This document shows positions 1 through 9,147 of a DNA stretch of 64,000 nucleotides, piece after piece. Position 1 is the first letter of the stretch. Each line of letters begins with the position of its first letter. The DNA is taken from assembly GCA_947501445.1 (NCBI GenBank), contig CANMVS010000007.1, positions 1-64,000 of the forward strand, written 5' to 3'. Both the position numbers and the translations under genes were made by a program. The notes beneath the pieces were generated by a model. It was not told where the DNA came from, ran no database searches, and saw only the letters and a program-made list of their open reading frames with translations. This stretch comes from an uncultured Rhizobiaceae group bacterium (lineage in GTDB: Bacteria; Pseudomonadota; Alphaproteobacteria; Rhizobiales; Rhizobiaceae).

Positions 1-149
1 CGGTGCCATCCCGATCTTACATGACAAGGCAGACGCCAATTCATAACTGGCGCCAGCCGCGCGGGACATAGGGTCTAGCCTGTTTCCAGATACCATTGGC
101 TCCCATATGCATAGTCGCATTCACCCTGAATGACTGATAGCGTGCAGCA

Positions 150-953
150 ATGACCGAAAGGGAATTGACGATGCGATCAGGGAGATCGGGCGCAGTGACA
201 TCAAAAAAGGACCTCATTCAAAAGCTGCTCAAGGGCATTGAAACAGGTGATGCCAATGCTGCGGCGGTCGTTAACGAGGCGAAATATATTCAGCATAATC
301 CGCAGACCCACGAGGGCAGCGAGGGGCTGGCAGCGCTGTTTGCCCGGCTTTCCAAGTCCAATCCGCGTGTCACCTTTGTGCGTGTTTTCGAGGACGGGGA
401 TTTTGCCTTTGCGCATAACCTTTATGATTTCTCCAGTCTGCGTGTGGCTTTTGAGGTCTTTCGGTTCGAGGATGGCAAGGCAGTTGAGCATTGGGACAAT
501 ATCCAGCCCGAACAGGGTCCCAATCCATCGCGACGCGGCATGCTGGACGGTGAGACTGAAATCACGGATCGCGAGAAAACCGAGGTTAACAGGTCTTTGG
601 TCCGCAGCTATGTGGAGGCGGTTCTTGTTCAGCGGCAGATTGATTGCCTTGAGATGTATCTTGACGAGGGGCTGCTGCAGCACAATCCTCAGATCGGCGA
701 TGGAATTGCGGCATTGCGCGCAGCGCTGGAGGCTGAAGTGAATGGCGAGCCGTGCATTCGGTATGACAGGCTGCACCGGGTGCTTGCCGAAGGCAACTTT
801 GTGCTTTGTGTGAGCGAGGGCCAAAGAAGCGGCGTACACTCCAGCTTCTATGATCTTTATCGTGTTGCCGATGGCCGGATCGTCGAGCACTGGGATACAA
901 TCGAGACCATTGCACCGCGCAGTGAATGGAAGAATCAGAACGGCAAATTCTAG
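150..953 (+). CDS. Tandem SnoaL-like (NTF2 fold) protein
   Basis: The 267-residue protein consists of two similar halves, each with the SnoaL/NTF2-like pattern. The motif QHNPQ occurs near residue 48 and again near residue 179. Each half ends in a V-EHWD segment (residues about 110-115 and 246-250), typical of SnoaL-like polyketide-cyclase or ester-cyclase relatives. It therefore looks like an internal duplication of a domain of about 125 residues. There is no signal peptide, so it is probably cytoplasmic. A second in-frame ATG at 171 could be the true start. Substrate and reaction cannot be deduced, because the fold serves many small-molecule isomerases and hydrolases as well as non-catalytic proteins. 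The gene stands alone next to the insertion-like segment downstream. Confidence 0.75.
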   Translation: MTERELTMRSGRSGAVTSKKDLIQKLLKGIETGDANAAAVVNEAKYIQHNPQTHEGSEGLAALFARLSKSNPRVTFVRVFEDGDFAFAHNLYDFSSLRVAFEVFRFEDGKAVEHWDNIQPEQGPNPSRRGMLDGETEITDREKTEVNRSLVRSYVEAVLVQRQIDCLEMYLDEGLLQHNPQIGDGIAALRAALEAEVNGEPCIRYDRLHRVLAEGNFVLCVSEGQRSGVHSSFYDLYRVADGRIVEHWDTIETIAPRSEWKNQNGKF

Positions 954-999
954 GATCGGGATTCTCGGGTTGCTGCATCCTGCATTTCAGCAGACGTTG

Positions 1000-1052
1000 G
1001 CCCCGCTCGATGAGAAATCGGTGTCCGCCGTCGACGCTTTGCGTTTCCATCA
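1000..1052 (-). pseudogene. Duplicated 3'-terminal fragment of tusA
   Basis: These 53 nt match the last coding part of the intact tusA (5489-5541) at 50 of 53 positions and in the same orientation. They encode METQSVDGGHRFLIERG, the C-terminus of TusA. The match stops exactly before the tusA stop codon, and here the reading frame runs on into unrelated sequence. The rest of tusA is absent, so this is a remnant and not a gene. With the copy at 5489-5541 it brackets the propeller-NACHT gene. The rest of 954-1214 holds no gene that I can support. Confidence 0.85.
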
Positions 1053-1214
1053 ATTGCTGTGCTCTCAGTGTCTGCTTTGGCAGAATTCGATCGCTCGTTT
1101 CGCACCTGCAGCTCGTGCCCCGGCCCTCAGTCTTATGGCGTGTTTGAGCACGAGACCCTTACACTGCTCACATCGATGTGTTGGTTTTCTGATGGAACTT
1201 GCTAGATTGCTGTT

Positions 1215-4200
1215 ATGGAAGTGGGGGCCATCTTGCAGAAAATCAATCGCATCTTGTCTTTCACAATTCCAGTCAGCCTGGTTCAGATCGTTTCATTGGT
1301 GATATTGGCAATCTGGTCGTTGAGCGTTTGGCAGGCATCGGCCGCTGAATCACCAAAACGCTGGTATAGTTCGTCATTCACCAAGACCAATAGTGACATT
1401 CCTGACAATGATGTCGGCGCGGTGGTTGCCACCCCGGATGGTGCTGTGTGGGTCGGGACGTCCGGTGGCCTGGCGCGGTTCACTGATAACCAATGGCAGG
1501 TCTTCACCAAAGCCAACAGCGACATTCCTGACAATGGTGTCAACGCGCTGCTTGCGACTTCGGACGGTGCTGTGTGGGTCGGTACGGCTGGCGGTCTGGC
1601 GCGGTTCACTGATAATCAATGGCAGGTCTTTACCGAAGCCAACAGCGACCTGCCCGGCAATACTGTCCGCGCGCTGGTTGCGACTGGGGACGGTGCTGTG
1701 TGGGCCGGCACGACCGGCGGTCTGGCGCGGTTCGCTGACGGCCAATGGCAGGTCTTCACCAAAGCCAACAGTGACATTCCCGACAATGGTGTCAACGCAC
1801 TGGCTGCGACCTCAAAGGGTGCGGTATGGGTCGGCACGTATGGAGGTGGTGTGGCGCGGTTCACTGATAACCAATGGCAGGTTTTCACTAAAGCCAGCAG
1901 TGACATTCCAGGCAATGATGTCCGCTCGCTGGTTGCACTATCGGATGGTACTGTGTGGGTCGGCACGACTGGCGGTCTGGCGCGTTTTGCCGACGATCAT
2001 TGGCAGGCTTTCACTGAAACCAACAGCGACATTCCCAACAACCATGTCCGTGCGTTGGTTGCAGTGCCGGACGGCGCTGTGTGGGTGGGCACGTCCAGTG
2101 GGCTGGCGCGGTTCGCTGATAACCAATGGCAAAGCTTCACCAAAGCCAACAACGATTTTCCCGATGACAATATCCGCGCGCTGTTTTCAATGCCGGACGG
2201 TGCGTTGTGGGTCGGCACGCATGCCGGTGGGCTGACGCGGTTCGCTGACGACGGTCAATGGCAGGTCTTCACCGACACCAACAGTGACCTGCCCGACAAT
2301 AGTGTCCGCGCGCTGGTTTCAACGGCGGACGACGCTGTGTGGGCAGGGACGTCCGGTGGCCTGGCGCTGTTCAGCGACGGCCAATGGCAGGTTTTCACCA
2401 AAGCCAATAGTGACATACCCAACAATGATGTCCGCGCTCTGGTTGCAACCCCGGACGGTGCAATGTGGGTGGGCACGTCCGGCGGTCTGGCGCGGTTTGC
2501 CGACGGCCAATGGCAGGTTTTCACCCATGCCAACAGCGGCCTTCCCTATGACCGTGTCACAGCACTGGTTGCCACCCCGGACGGTGCGCTGTGGGTTGGC
2601 ACCATGCGCGGTCTGGCGCGGTTCACTGATAACCAATGGCGGGTCTTCACCGACGCCAACAGCGACCTGCCTGGCAACACTGTCCAGGCACTGGTTGCGA
2701 CCGCGGACGGTGCAGTGTGGGTCGGCATGTTTGCTGGTCTGGCGCGGTTTACCGATAACCAATGGCAGGTCTTCACCAAAGCCAACAGTGGCCTTCTGTA
2801 TAACCGTGTCCCCGCGCTGGCCGCGACTGCGGATGGTGCGGTATGGGCAGGCACGAATGGTGGTGGTCTGGCGCGGTTCACTGACAACCAATGGCAGGTC
2901 TTCACCAAAACCGGCAGCGACATTGCGGACAACTATGTCCGGGCGCTGGCTGCAGCCGCGGACGGTGCCGTGTGGGCAGGCACGAATGGTGGTCTGGCGC
3001 GGTTCGCTGATAACCAATGGCAGGTCTTCACCGTCGACAACAGCCACCTTCCCGATAACGAGGTCCTGGCTCTCGATGTGACCGCGGACGGTGCGGTGTG
3101 GGCAGGCACGAATGGTGGTGGTCTGGCGCGGTTTCATCCGCCAAAGCTGCGACCACAGGTCGGTTCACTTGTCGGAACGGTGAATGGTCCCGGCAATGCG
3201 GACATTCGGCAAAATCAGCACGCGTTCGCCGTTGTCGCAAACGATCCGAGTTATCACACCCGGGCCGCCGATATCCGCTATGAATGGACGTTGCACCGAT
3301 TGTTACCGACAGGTGACGAATTGGTTGCAAGCCGCACCTCACGAAGCGCCGTGTTTCCTGCTGCATTCGACAATAAGGACGGTGACTACCGAATTAGTGT
3401 TCGCGCAATCGACGTCTACGGCTTCCGCAGCGAGCCTTTCTCATATGCGTTCAAGGTTGATATTGCCAAGCCTGATCCATTGCGGGAAACCATATACCTG
3501 TGGGGGGGCAGGATATTTGCCACCGGGTTTATCCTTGCGACTGTCTATCTGCTTTTCCTATATCCGATGTTGTGGCTTTATCCGTCTCACCGTTGGGCCC
3601 GCGCGCTGATCGATAGCGGTGTTGCGACGAAATTCCCAATTGCGCACAAACTGATATTGAACAGCAGATGGGCGCGGCGAAAGCTGTTCCAAAGTCACAC
3701 AGTCAAGCATGAAAAAGATGCAACAGTGCCGGAACTTTATATTCCACAGGGGATTTGTCAGCGCGGCGCACCGATCGATGATGCCTGTTGGCTGGACAGT
3801 TCGGTTGCCGCGCTTGAGCCACTTCTTGATGCCCCTGGCCAGTTGCTTATACTCGGTCGCTCAGGCACCGGGAAAAGTGTCCTGGTGCAGTTTCTTCTTC
3901 GGGAAACCGCCAGACACTATATCGCAGGCAATAGCAATCTGGTTCCGCTGCACATCGATTTGCGGCGGCAACCACTTACCGGCCAGCCTATCGAACAGCT
4001 GATGCGTGAAACGCTTGCGGACGGCAATGTTGAATTGCCCAATAAGACCCTCGATCACCTGATTGAAAAAGGTGGATTTTTGCTGCTTGTTGATTCTCTA
4101 AGTGAGTTTCCAGCAGACAAAATCCGTGACGTTGTTCAGCCATTCCTCAACCGAAATGCCAACAACAAGGTGTTGTTGTTCAGTGAATACGACATGCTCA

Positions 4201-5036
4201 AACGCATGGATATGCCGGTGCACGTTCTCTGTGACGTCTCACAGCGACAGGCAGAGACCTATCTGAAAAACTATACGGGGAAATCGAACGCATGGTCGAG
4301 CCTGCCTGACGCCGCCAAGGCACTCACCAAGAACCCGCAAGACCTCGCGGTAATTGCGCAAACAGTTTTTGATCTGGGTGATTCCCAAAAGGTTCCAACC
4401 CGGCGCGCGGCGCTTTACAGGCAAATCCTCAATCAGGACAAGACGCTGTCTTTCTGGGCAAGCAGCGATGCGATGCAACTTGGCGCGATTTATGCCGTTT
4501 CATTTCGAATGTTCAGCGAAAAACAAACCCCGACCAACGCGCGTGCCGGCCAATGGGTCCGCCAGGCAATACAGGCTGAAAGCGGTGAGCCGACATCGGA
4601 CACCGTGGTTGATGAATGCCTTGACGCCCTGCACAATTGTGGGATGTTCACACGTGAATCTGAAAAAGACGCGCCAGGCAAACGACAGCCTTTGATTTCG
4701 GTCAGCCATGCATTGATCGGCAAATACCTGGCAGCGTGCCATATCAGCCGCCTGTTGCAAAAAGATGACAAGGATGAGTGCACAACCCTGTTTGACCAGA
4801 TTGACAATGACACCTGGCTCGATGTGCTGGGCTTTGTGGTCGATGAACTCAATTCCAAAGAAGAATTGTCCAAATTCGTTGAAGCGCTGATTGAGCGCGG
4901 CCCTGGGGTCACCATGAAGGCTGCCGGATATGCGTTGTTCAACAAGCCAGACCTGATCAAAAAGACCATCAAGGATCTCTATGCCAGCAGGAGGATCAAA
5001 GAGGATGCACAACAGATTCTGCCGGTGGTTGCATGA
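1215..5036 (+). CDS. Membrane sensor: 14-repeat propeller, Y_Y_Y-like domain, NACHT NTPase
   Basis: A 1273-residue protein. An N-terminal hydrophobic segment (residues about 19-44) ends in an ASA-AES cleavage-like site. Residues 60 to about 643 hold 14 repeats of 42-44 residues of the two-component-regulator propeller type (AVWVGTSGGLARF signature); 14 blades would make two seven-bladed propellers. A Y_Y_Y-like beta domain follows (about 650-755), then a membrane helix (about 766-789). The cytoplasmic part has a Walker A GRSGTGKS at 881-888 and a Walker B GGFLLLVDS with Asp960. Near residue 1170 a SHALIGKYLAA motif resembles the EYLAA signature that follows NACHT domains. In known proteins this periplasmic architecture is joined to a histidine kinase; here a STAND-type ATPase takes that place. 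No effector domain is recognised. Function is unknown; transmembrane signalling or stress/defence sensing is inference. Confidence 0.85.
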   Translation: MEVGAILQKINRILSFTIPVSLVQIVSLVILAIWSLSVWQASAAESPKRWYSSSFTKTNSDIPDNDVGAVVATPDGAVWVGTSGGLARFTDNQWQVFTKANSDIPDNGVNALLATSDGAVWVGTAGGLARFTDNQWQVFTEANSDLPGNTVRALVATGDGAVWAGTTGGLARFADGQWQVFTKANSDIPDNGVNALAATSKGAVWVGTYGGGVARFTDNQWQVFTKASSDIPGNDVRSLVALSDGTVWVGTTGGLARFADDHWQAFTETNSDIPNNHVRALVAVPDGAVWVGTSSGLARFADNQWQSFTKANNDFPDDNIRALFSMPDGALWVGTHAGGLTRFADDGQWQVFTDTNSDLPDNSVRALVSTADDAVWAGTSGGLALFSDGQWQVFTKANSDIPNNDVRALVATPDGAMWVGTSGGLARFADGQWQVFTHANSGLPYDRVTALVATPDGALWVGTMRGLARFTDNQWRVFTDANSDLPGNTVQALVATADGAVWVGMFAGLARFTDNQWQVFTKANSGLLYNRVPALAATADGAVWAGTNGGGLARFTDNQWQVFTKTGSDIADNYVRALAAAADGAVWAGTNGGLARFADNQWQVFTVDNSHLPDNEVLALDVTADGAVWAGTNGGGLARFHPPKLRPQVGSLVGTVNGPGNADIRQNQHAFAVVANDPSYHTRAADIRYEWTLHRLLPTGDELVASRTSRSAVFPAAFDNKDGDYRISVRAIDVYGFRSEPFSYAFKVDIAKPDPLRETIYLWGGRIFATGFILATVYLLFLYPMLWLYPSHRWARALIDSGVATKFPIAHKLILNSRWARRKLFQSHTVKHEKDATVPELYIPQGICQRGAPIDDACWLDSSVAALEPLLDAPGQLLILGRSGTGKSVLVQFLLRETARHYIAGNSNLVPLHIDLRRQPLTGQPIEQLMRETLADGNVELPNKTLDHLIEKGGFLLLVDSLSEFPADKIRDVVQPFLNRNANNKVLLFSEYDMLKRMDMPVHVLCDVSQRQAETYLKNYTGKSNAWSSLPDAAKALTKNPQDLAVIAQTVFDLGDSQKVPTRRAALYRQILNQDKTLSFWASSDAMQLGAIYAVSFRMFSEKQTPTNARAGQWVRQAIQAESGEPTSDTVVDECLDALHNCGMFTRESEKDAPGKRQPLISVSHALIGKYLAACHISRLLQKDDKDECTTLFDQIDNDTWLDVLGFVVDELNSKEELSKFVEALIERGPGVTMKAAGYALFNKPDLIKKTIKDLYASRRIKEDAQQILPVVA
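1392..3146 (+). repeat. 14 tandem 126-nt coding repeats (propeller blades)
   Basis: In-frame repeats of mostly 126 nt (42 codons), with three slightly longer units (units 4, 7 and 12), inside the propeller-NACHT gene. Units differ mainly at the S-D-I/L-P-D-N turn and the third blade position. Neighbouring units are often more than 80% identical in DNA, so the array could expand or contract by recombination. The last unit is incomplete at its end (…GGGLARF then HPPK). Confidence 0.9.
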
Positions 5037-5118
5037 ATTTTTTTGTGGTTTGGAAATTTGAGACCGGCTTGCACTTGCAGTGCGATTGACAGCCATGTTT
5101 TAACGCCGATAATGGCAC

Positions 5119-5169
5119 AATCAAAGGCTGGCACCGTTGTTCCGTTACTGACAACGTGAAACGGTCTGG
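5119..5169 (+). repeat. Partial copy of the two-hairpin intergenic repeat
   Basis: This is a degraded right half of the repeat family seen complete at 9463-9566. It keeps the ACCGTTGTTCCGTT start and the GTGAAACGGTCT end, with a small deletion in the loop. It lies between the propeller-NACHT gene and the DUF1344-like gene. The left hairpin is missing. Confidence 0.75.
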
Positions 5170-5192
5170 ATCGGCCAACGGGGAACCATCGC

Positions 5193-5444
5193 ATGAGATA
5201 TCTGTTGATTGTCGCTTCCACCCTCGCCATGATGATCGCCAGCCTGATCAGCGCCTGGGCAGCGGAAATAACGGCAAGCATTACGCATATTGATGTCCAA
5301 GCGCGGATCATTGTGATCGATCATCGCGCTTTTCACATACCTGAATCCATAAAAATTGGCGTTTTCAAATTGGGTGATCAGGTGACCATCGTCTACGAAG
5401 TCGTCAACGGTCAATTGAAAGTTGTCTCAATCAAAATTAGCTGA
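5193..5444 (+). CDS. Small exported DUF1344-like protein
   Basis: An 83-residue protein with a clear signal peptide (positive MR start, hydrophobic core to residue 21, SAWAAE cleavage site). About 60 mature residues remain, with the pattern A-x-I-x-x-I-D, then I-x-I-D, a proline-containing centre and LGDQVTIVYEVVNG. This resembles the DUF1344 family of small periplasmic proteins common in Rhizobiales; the assignment is from memory of the family pattern. No catalytic residues are apparent and the function is unknown. The gene lies inside the segment bracketed by the tusA duplication and converges on tusA. Confidence 0.65.
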   Translation: MRYLLIVASTLAMMIASLISAWAAEITASITHIDVQARIIVIDHRAFHIPESIKIGVFKLGDQVTIVYEVVNGQLKVVSIKIS

Positions 5445-5453
5445 TTTTTCCTA

Positions 5454-5476
5454 CGGGCACTATCTATCTGTGCCCG
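5454..5476. other. Hairpin between convergent genes
   Basis: A 7-bp perfect inverted repeat (CGGGCAC / GTGCCCG, 9-nt loop) lies between the converging DUF1344-like gene and tusA. No U-run follows on either strand, so it is not a canonical intrinsic terminator. It may still protect or end one of the transcripts. Confidence 0.4.
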
Positions 5477-5485
5477 CCGAACCGA

Positions 5486-5734
5486 TCAGCCCCGCTCGAT
5501 GAGAAAACGGTGTCCACCGTCAACGCTTTGCGTTTCCATCAGATGATGGCCCTGTTCGCTGCAAAAATGCGGGATATCAACCACGGCAAGCGGGTCATTT
5601 GTTTCGACCCAGACCTTTGTGCCCTTGCGCAGGCCCGCCATACGTTTTTGTGTTTTCAAAACCGGCAGGGGGCATTTTAATCCGCGAAGATCATAGCATT
5701 CAATCGGGTCCATTGATGCTACCAGACTTTCCAC
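5486..5734 (-). CDS. tusA: Sulfurtransferase TusA family protein
   Basis: An 82-residue protein with the SirA/TusA signature DLRGLKCPLPVLKT, whose CPxP cysteine carries the persulfide relayed in sulfur transfer (for example tRNA 2-thiouridine formation). The fold's closing segment HFCSEQGH precedes a C-terminus of normal length. The ATG at 5713 (MDPIECYD) fits the family start better than the one at 5734; with the upstream start the gene overlaps the upstream lipoprotein gene by 16 nt, with 5713 by none. The two genes are probably co-transcribed. The last 53 coding nucleotides are duplicated at 1000-1052. Confidence 0.85.
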   Translation of the reverse strand: MESLVASMDPIECYDLRGLKCPLPVLKTQKRMAGLRKGTKVWVETNDPLAVVDIPHFCSEQGHHLMETQSVDGGHRFLIERG

Positions 5735-6813
5735 CAGGATTTCTTTTTCGTCGGCTGCGCGGCAGGTAGCGGCTTTTGCTCTATCGATGCTGTTGATACA
5801 CCATCGGTGATAATGGGTGCGGCGATTGGTACAGGTGTCGATACCGCAGGCGATGCTGGTGCCAATGCCTGCTGGCGGTCGCTCTGTTCAGGTGCGGGCG
5901 CGGCAACAAGCAATTGTTTTTTTGCCTGTTTGCGTTTGGATTTTTCGTCCGCCTTCACGGCCTTTGCAAAGGCGGCATCATATTTTTTTGAGAGCGATGC
6001 ATAGGCCAGTTGCAGCGAGCGCGGCGTCGCAGATGGCGGGCAGGCGCGTTGGGCATGGAATTGGGCGCCATTTTCCTCGGGAATCTGATTGAACACATAG
6101 CCGCGATCACAAACATCCACTTTCGGTGGCCGTTTGGTCAGCTCAAAATGGTCATAACCGACCTTGATCATCTGCCAGTAGTCAAAGTGCTCGCTGTCAC
6201 GGTGTTTGGCCATGTTCTCCGCATTCATGCGGAACGGATAGGCCTGAACCTGAAAGGATGTCTGGCCGCCCCGGAACGCTTCGCGGGCAAAGGCATAGAT
6301 TTCAAGAACCTGCTCGTCGGTCATCGAATAGCAGCCCGCCGAAGAGCAGGCGCCGTGGACCATCAGGTTACTGCCTGTGCGTCCGTGAGAGCGGTCATAA
6401 CGGTTGGGAAAACCCATATTGAATGACAGGTAGTAGCTCGACTTGGGATTCATCTGATGGGCACGGATATCGTAATATCCTTCCGGTGCCTGACGATCGC
6501 CCTCTTTGAATTTGGGGCCAAGCTTGCCGGACCATTTGCAGATCTCATATTCCTTGACCAGAGCATAGCGGCCATTGCTTTTGGCCTTCCAGACCTCAAG
6601 CATGCCTTCCTGCTTGAAAATCCGCATCATGATGGGCGCGCGAGTGCGCTGGTCATGCGCCTTCATCTTGTTGACGACTTTTTTGGGCAGCGGATATTCA
6701 GCTTTATTGTCAACTGATTCCAGCACATCCTGGCAGCCGGCCAAAGCCACTGCCATGCCTGATACTGCAATCATTGTTTTCCAGCTTGTCACAGGTTTGC
6801 GCCTATTTCCCAT
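5719..6813 (-). CDS. L,D-transpeptidase (YkuD/YafK-like) lipoprotein
   Basis: Starting at MGNRRKP, the 364-residue protein has a lipoprotein signal with lipobox ALAGC (Cys27), so the mature enzyme is probably membrane-anchored in the periplasm. The catalytic region reads NLMVHGACSSAGCYSM, matching the HG…S-x-G-C active site of L,D-transpeptidases, with Cys as nucleophile. These enzymes make 3-3 crosslinks or attach proteins to peptidoglycan; YafK-type members can cut such links. The C-terminal 100 residues are rich in Ala, Pro and Lys and look unstructured, ending KKSWWKVW. An upstream in-frame ATG at 6879 is less likely, because it would bury the lipoprotein signal. Confidence 0.85.
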   Translation of the reverse strand: MGNRRKPVTSWKTMIAVSGMAVALAGCQDVLESVDNKAEYPLPKKVVNKMKAHDQRTRAPIMMRIFKQEGMLEVWKAKSNGRYALVKEYEICKWSGKLGPKFKEGDRQAPEGYYDIRAHQMNPKSSYYLSFNMGFPNRYDRSHGRTGSNLMVHGACSSAGCYSMTDEQVLEIYAFAREAFRGGQTSFQVQAYPFRMNAENMAKHRDSEHFDYWQMIKVGYDHFELTKRPPKVDVCDRGYVFNQIPEENGAQFHAQRACPPSATPRSLQLAYASLSKKYDAAFAKAVKADEKSKRKQAKKQLLVAAPAPEQSDRQQALAPASPAVSTPVPIAAPIITDGVSTASIEQKPLPAAQPTKKKSWWKVW

Positions 6814-7048
6814 CCGCACCCAGGATCGTTGTGCCCTGATAATAACAAAGCCGCGATCAAAATGCCTGTCAAAATTCAATTTCCCCGGCAGGGCATGTGC
6901 CGTTTACCGAAAAAACATCTCATGTTGCCCAAAATATGGCAGAATTGTTTCCGAATTCTTTACCACAACAGCAATAATGCGGTTTTCACATCTTTGTAAT
7001 CGCAACCGGTCTCTTCATGCCCCAACCTGGACGTTGGAAACGCGTAAA

Positions 7049-8002
7049 TTAAAGATTGCGGCCGATGTTGAGAAATTTGTCGCGACGGTCCTTGCGAATG
7101 GCCTCGCCATCCATGGTTGCCATCTCGCCCAGCGCAGCGGCAATCGTGTCGCCGGTGGATGCAATGACGGCTGCCGGGTCGCGATGGGCACCCCCCACCG
7201 GCTCACTGATGATGTCGTCAATCACCCCAAGGCCCTTGAGGTCCTGAGCGGTAATTTTCATATTGGCAGCGGCATCCTTGGCCCGTGTCGCATCACGCCA
7301 CAGGATGGATGCGGCACCTTCGGGTGAAATAACGCCGTAGATGGCATGTTCGAGCATGTAAACACGATTGCCGGTGGCAATGGCAATTGCGCCGCCGGAG
7401 CCACCTTCGCCAATGATCACCGATATGATGGGCACTTTGACATTCAGACATATTTCGGTCGAGCGTGCGATGGCCTCAGCCTGACCACGCTCTTCAGCGC
7501 CGACACCGGGGTAGGCTCCGGATGTATCGATCAGGGTAATGATAGGCAGATTGAACCGGTCCGCCATTTCGATGACACGCACAGCCTTGCGATAGCCTTC
7601 CGGGCGCGCGCTGCCAAAATTATGGTGAATGCGCGATTTGGTATCATTGCCCTTTTCCTGGCCAATGACCGCTACACCCTGGCCACGAAAACGGCCGAGG
7701 CCGGACTGGATGGCCGGATCATCGGAAAATTTCCGGTCACCGGCAAGCAGTGTAAAATCCTCGAACAGACCATCGACATAATTGCTGAAATGCGGGCGGG
7801 CGGGGTGTCTTGCAACCTGGGTTTTCTGCCACGGCGTCAATTTGGCATAAAGATCGGTCAGGACATCCTTGGCCTTGGCTTCCAGCTTGCTGATTTCTGA
7901 ACTGGTGTCGATGATTTCATCTTCACCTGCAAGCTTGCGAAGCTCGTGAACTTTTCCTTCAATATCGGAAAGTGGTTTTTCGAAGTCGAGATAGTTGAGC
8001 AT
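7049..8002 (-). CDS. accA: Acetyl-CoA carboxylase carboxyltransferase subunit alpha
   Basis: A 317-residue protein of normal AccA length. It transfers the carboxyl group from carboxybiotin to acetyl-CoA as part of the AccA2D2 complex, the first step of fatty-acid synthesis. Signatures include the N-terminal [14 protein letters not shown], the RPEGYRKA segment, the oxyanion-hole region GEGGSGGA and the [19 protein letters not shown] block. The start at 8002 is chosen because MLNYLDFEK is the usual AccA N-terminus; the reading frame extends 25 codons further upstream without similarity. xerD lies upstream on the same strand with about 100 nt between, so read-through is possible. Confidence 0.95.
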   Translation of the reverse strand: MLNYLDFEKPLSDIEGKVHELRKLAGEDEIIDTSSEISKLEAKAKDVLTDLYAKLTPWQKTQVARHPARPHFSNYVDGLFEDFTLLAGDRKFSDDPAIQSGLGRFRGQGVAVIGQEKGNDTKSRIHHNFGSARPEGYRKAVRVIEMADRFNLPIITLIDTSGAYPGVGAEERGQAEAIARSTEICLNVKVPIISVIIGEGGSGGAIAIATGNRVYMLEHAIYGVISPEGAASILWRDATRAKDAAANMKITAQDLKGLGVIDDIISEPVGGAHRDPAAVIASTGDTIAAALGEMATMDGEAIRKDRRDKFLNIGRNL

Positions 8003-8100
8003 GAAAATTGATGATCTCGGGCTGTTGCGACGGGCGGTGTGTGTCTTCTGGCTAAGAGCCAATTTACTGCAAAGCAAGTAAAAACGATATTAAGGAGCCT

Positions 8101-9075
8101 CTATGTGCCCATTTTGGCGGCATTTGCAAGGGGATGATGGTCACTTACCAGTCTGTGCAGTCTTTCCTCCAGAATATGGGTATAGATCTGGGTGGTGGAA
8201 ATATCCGCGTGACCAAGCAGTTCCTGTACGACCCGCAGGTCGGCACCATGATGCAACAGGTGGCTTGCAAAGGCGTGGCGCAGCACATGCGGTGATAACA
8301 GATCGGTATTAAGACCGCAGCGTCCGGCAAGGTCCTTGAGTTCGCGTGCAAAGACCTGCCGGGGCAAATGTCCGCTCGATGAACGCGATGGAAACAAAAA
8401 AGGCGAGGCTGGCTGTTTGCCTGTTTCTTCCTGCCGGTTGAGCAGCCTGACATAATCCGACAGAGCCCTGTGGGAGGCCGAAGACAGGGGCACCAGTCTT
8501 TCCTTGTTGCCCTTGCCGCGGATGATCAGAAAGCGGTGATCGTCCTGAGCCGCAATTGAAACAGGCAGGCTGACGAGCTCCGAGACACGCATACCGGTGG
8601 CATAAAGCAATTCCAGCAGTGTGATCAGCCGGTGGCGCTGCAGATTTTGTCGTTCGTCAAGACCCGCCTGATTGGCCTCCTGGCGCGCTGTCTCGATCAA
8701 CAGCGTGACATCTTCCTCGCTCAGGGACTTGGGCAGGGGTCTGGGTTTTTTTGGCGAATCAAGAATGCCGGTCGGATCGTTGTCACGCTGGCCTTCGGCA
8801 AAAAGAAACTTGTAGAACTGACGCATGGCCGATAGTCGCCGCGCCTGTGAACTGGCGGCAAACCCCCGGGCGGCGACATCGCCAAGATATTGACGCAACT
8901 GCTCACTGCTGGCCCCGGTGAGGCTGGAACCCATGCCGCGCAAAAAGGCCTGCATGTCTTCCAGATCATTGCGATAGGAAACCAGTGTATTGCCGGCAGC
9001 ACCACGTTCGGCACTCATCATTTCCAGAAAAGCTTCCAGATGGGCAAGGCTGAGGTCGTTGTGTTTAGGTGCCAT
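8101..9075 (-). CDS. xerD: Site-specific tyrosine recombinase XerD
   Basis: A 324-residue tyrosine recombinase. It has an N-terminal SAM-like core-binding domain (residues about 8-95) and a C-terminal catalytic domain. All catalytic residues are visible: Arg in ATGMRVSEL, Lys in [12 protein letters not shown], His-x-x-Arg in [10 protein letters not shown], His in LLGHADIS, and the nucleophile Tyr in TQIYTH. The length and its place beside accA and aroKB are those of the chromosomal XerD that works with XerC at dif to resolve chromosome dimers. It is not an island integrase. Confidence 0.92.
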   Translation of the reverse strand: MAPKHNDLSLAHLEAFLEMMSAERGAAGNTLVSYRNDLEDMQAFLRGMGSSLTGASSEQLRQYLGDVAARGFAASSQARRLSAMRQFYKFLFAEGQRDNDPTGILDSPKKPRPLPKSLSEEDVTLLIETARQEANQAGLDERQNLQRHRLITLLELLYATGMRVSELVSLPVSIAAQDDHRFLIIRGKGNKERLVPLSSASHRALSDYVRLLNRQEETGKQPASPFLFPSRSSSGHLPRQVFARELKDLAGRCGLNTDLLSPHVLRHAFASHLLHHGADLRVVQELLGHADISTTQIYTHILEERLHRLVSDHHPLANAAKMGT

Positions 9076-9147
9076 GGTGCTCTTTGAGGCTTCCTGCCCG
9101 TTCGGACGTGGCCTTATGACTTTGCAAACAACTGTCTTTGGTCCCGT

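Noticed and set aside
1000-1052. Second functional tusA gene
   Set aside because: Only the last 17-18 codons are present, with no stop at the right place and no CPxP motif.
1197-1210. 14-nt match (ACTTGCTAGATTGC) to the region after operator 3
   Set aside because: A 14-nt identity between two places in 64 kb is expected by chance several times; the operator itself is not present here.
1392-3146. Regularly spaced repeats that could suggest a CRISPR array
   Set aside because: The units are contiguous 126-nt coding repeats in one open frame without unique spacers; they encode propeller blades.
5454-5476. Hairpin as terminator of tusA or the DUF1344-like gene
   Set aside because: No U-run follows the stem on either strand, so I list it only as a hairpin.
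8101-9075. XerD as integrase of the accessory segment near tusA
   Set aside because: Sequence, length and housekeeping neighbours fit chromosomal XerD, and it lies outside the duplicated borders.
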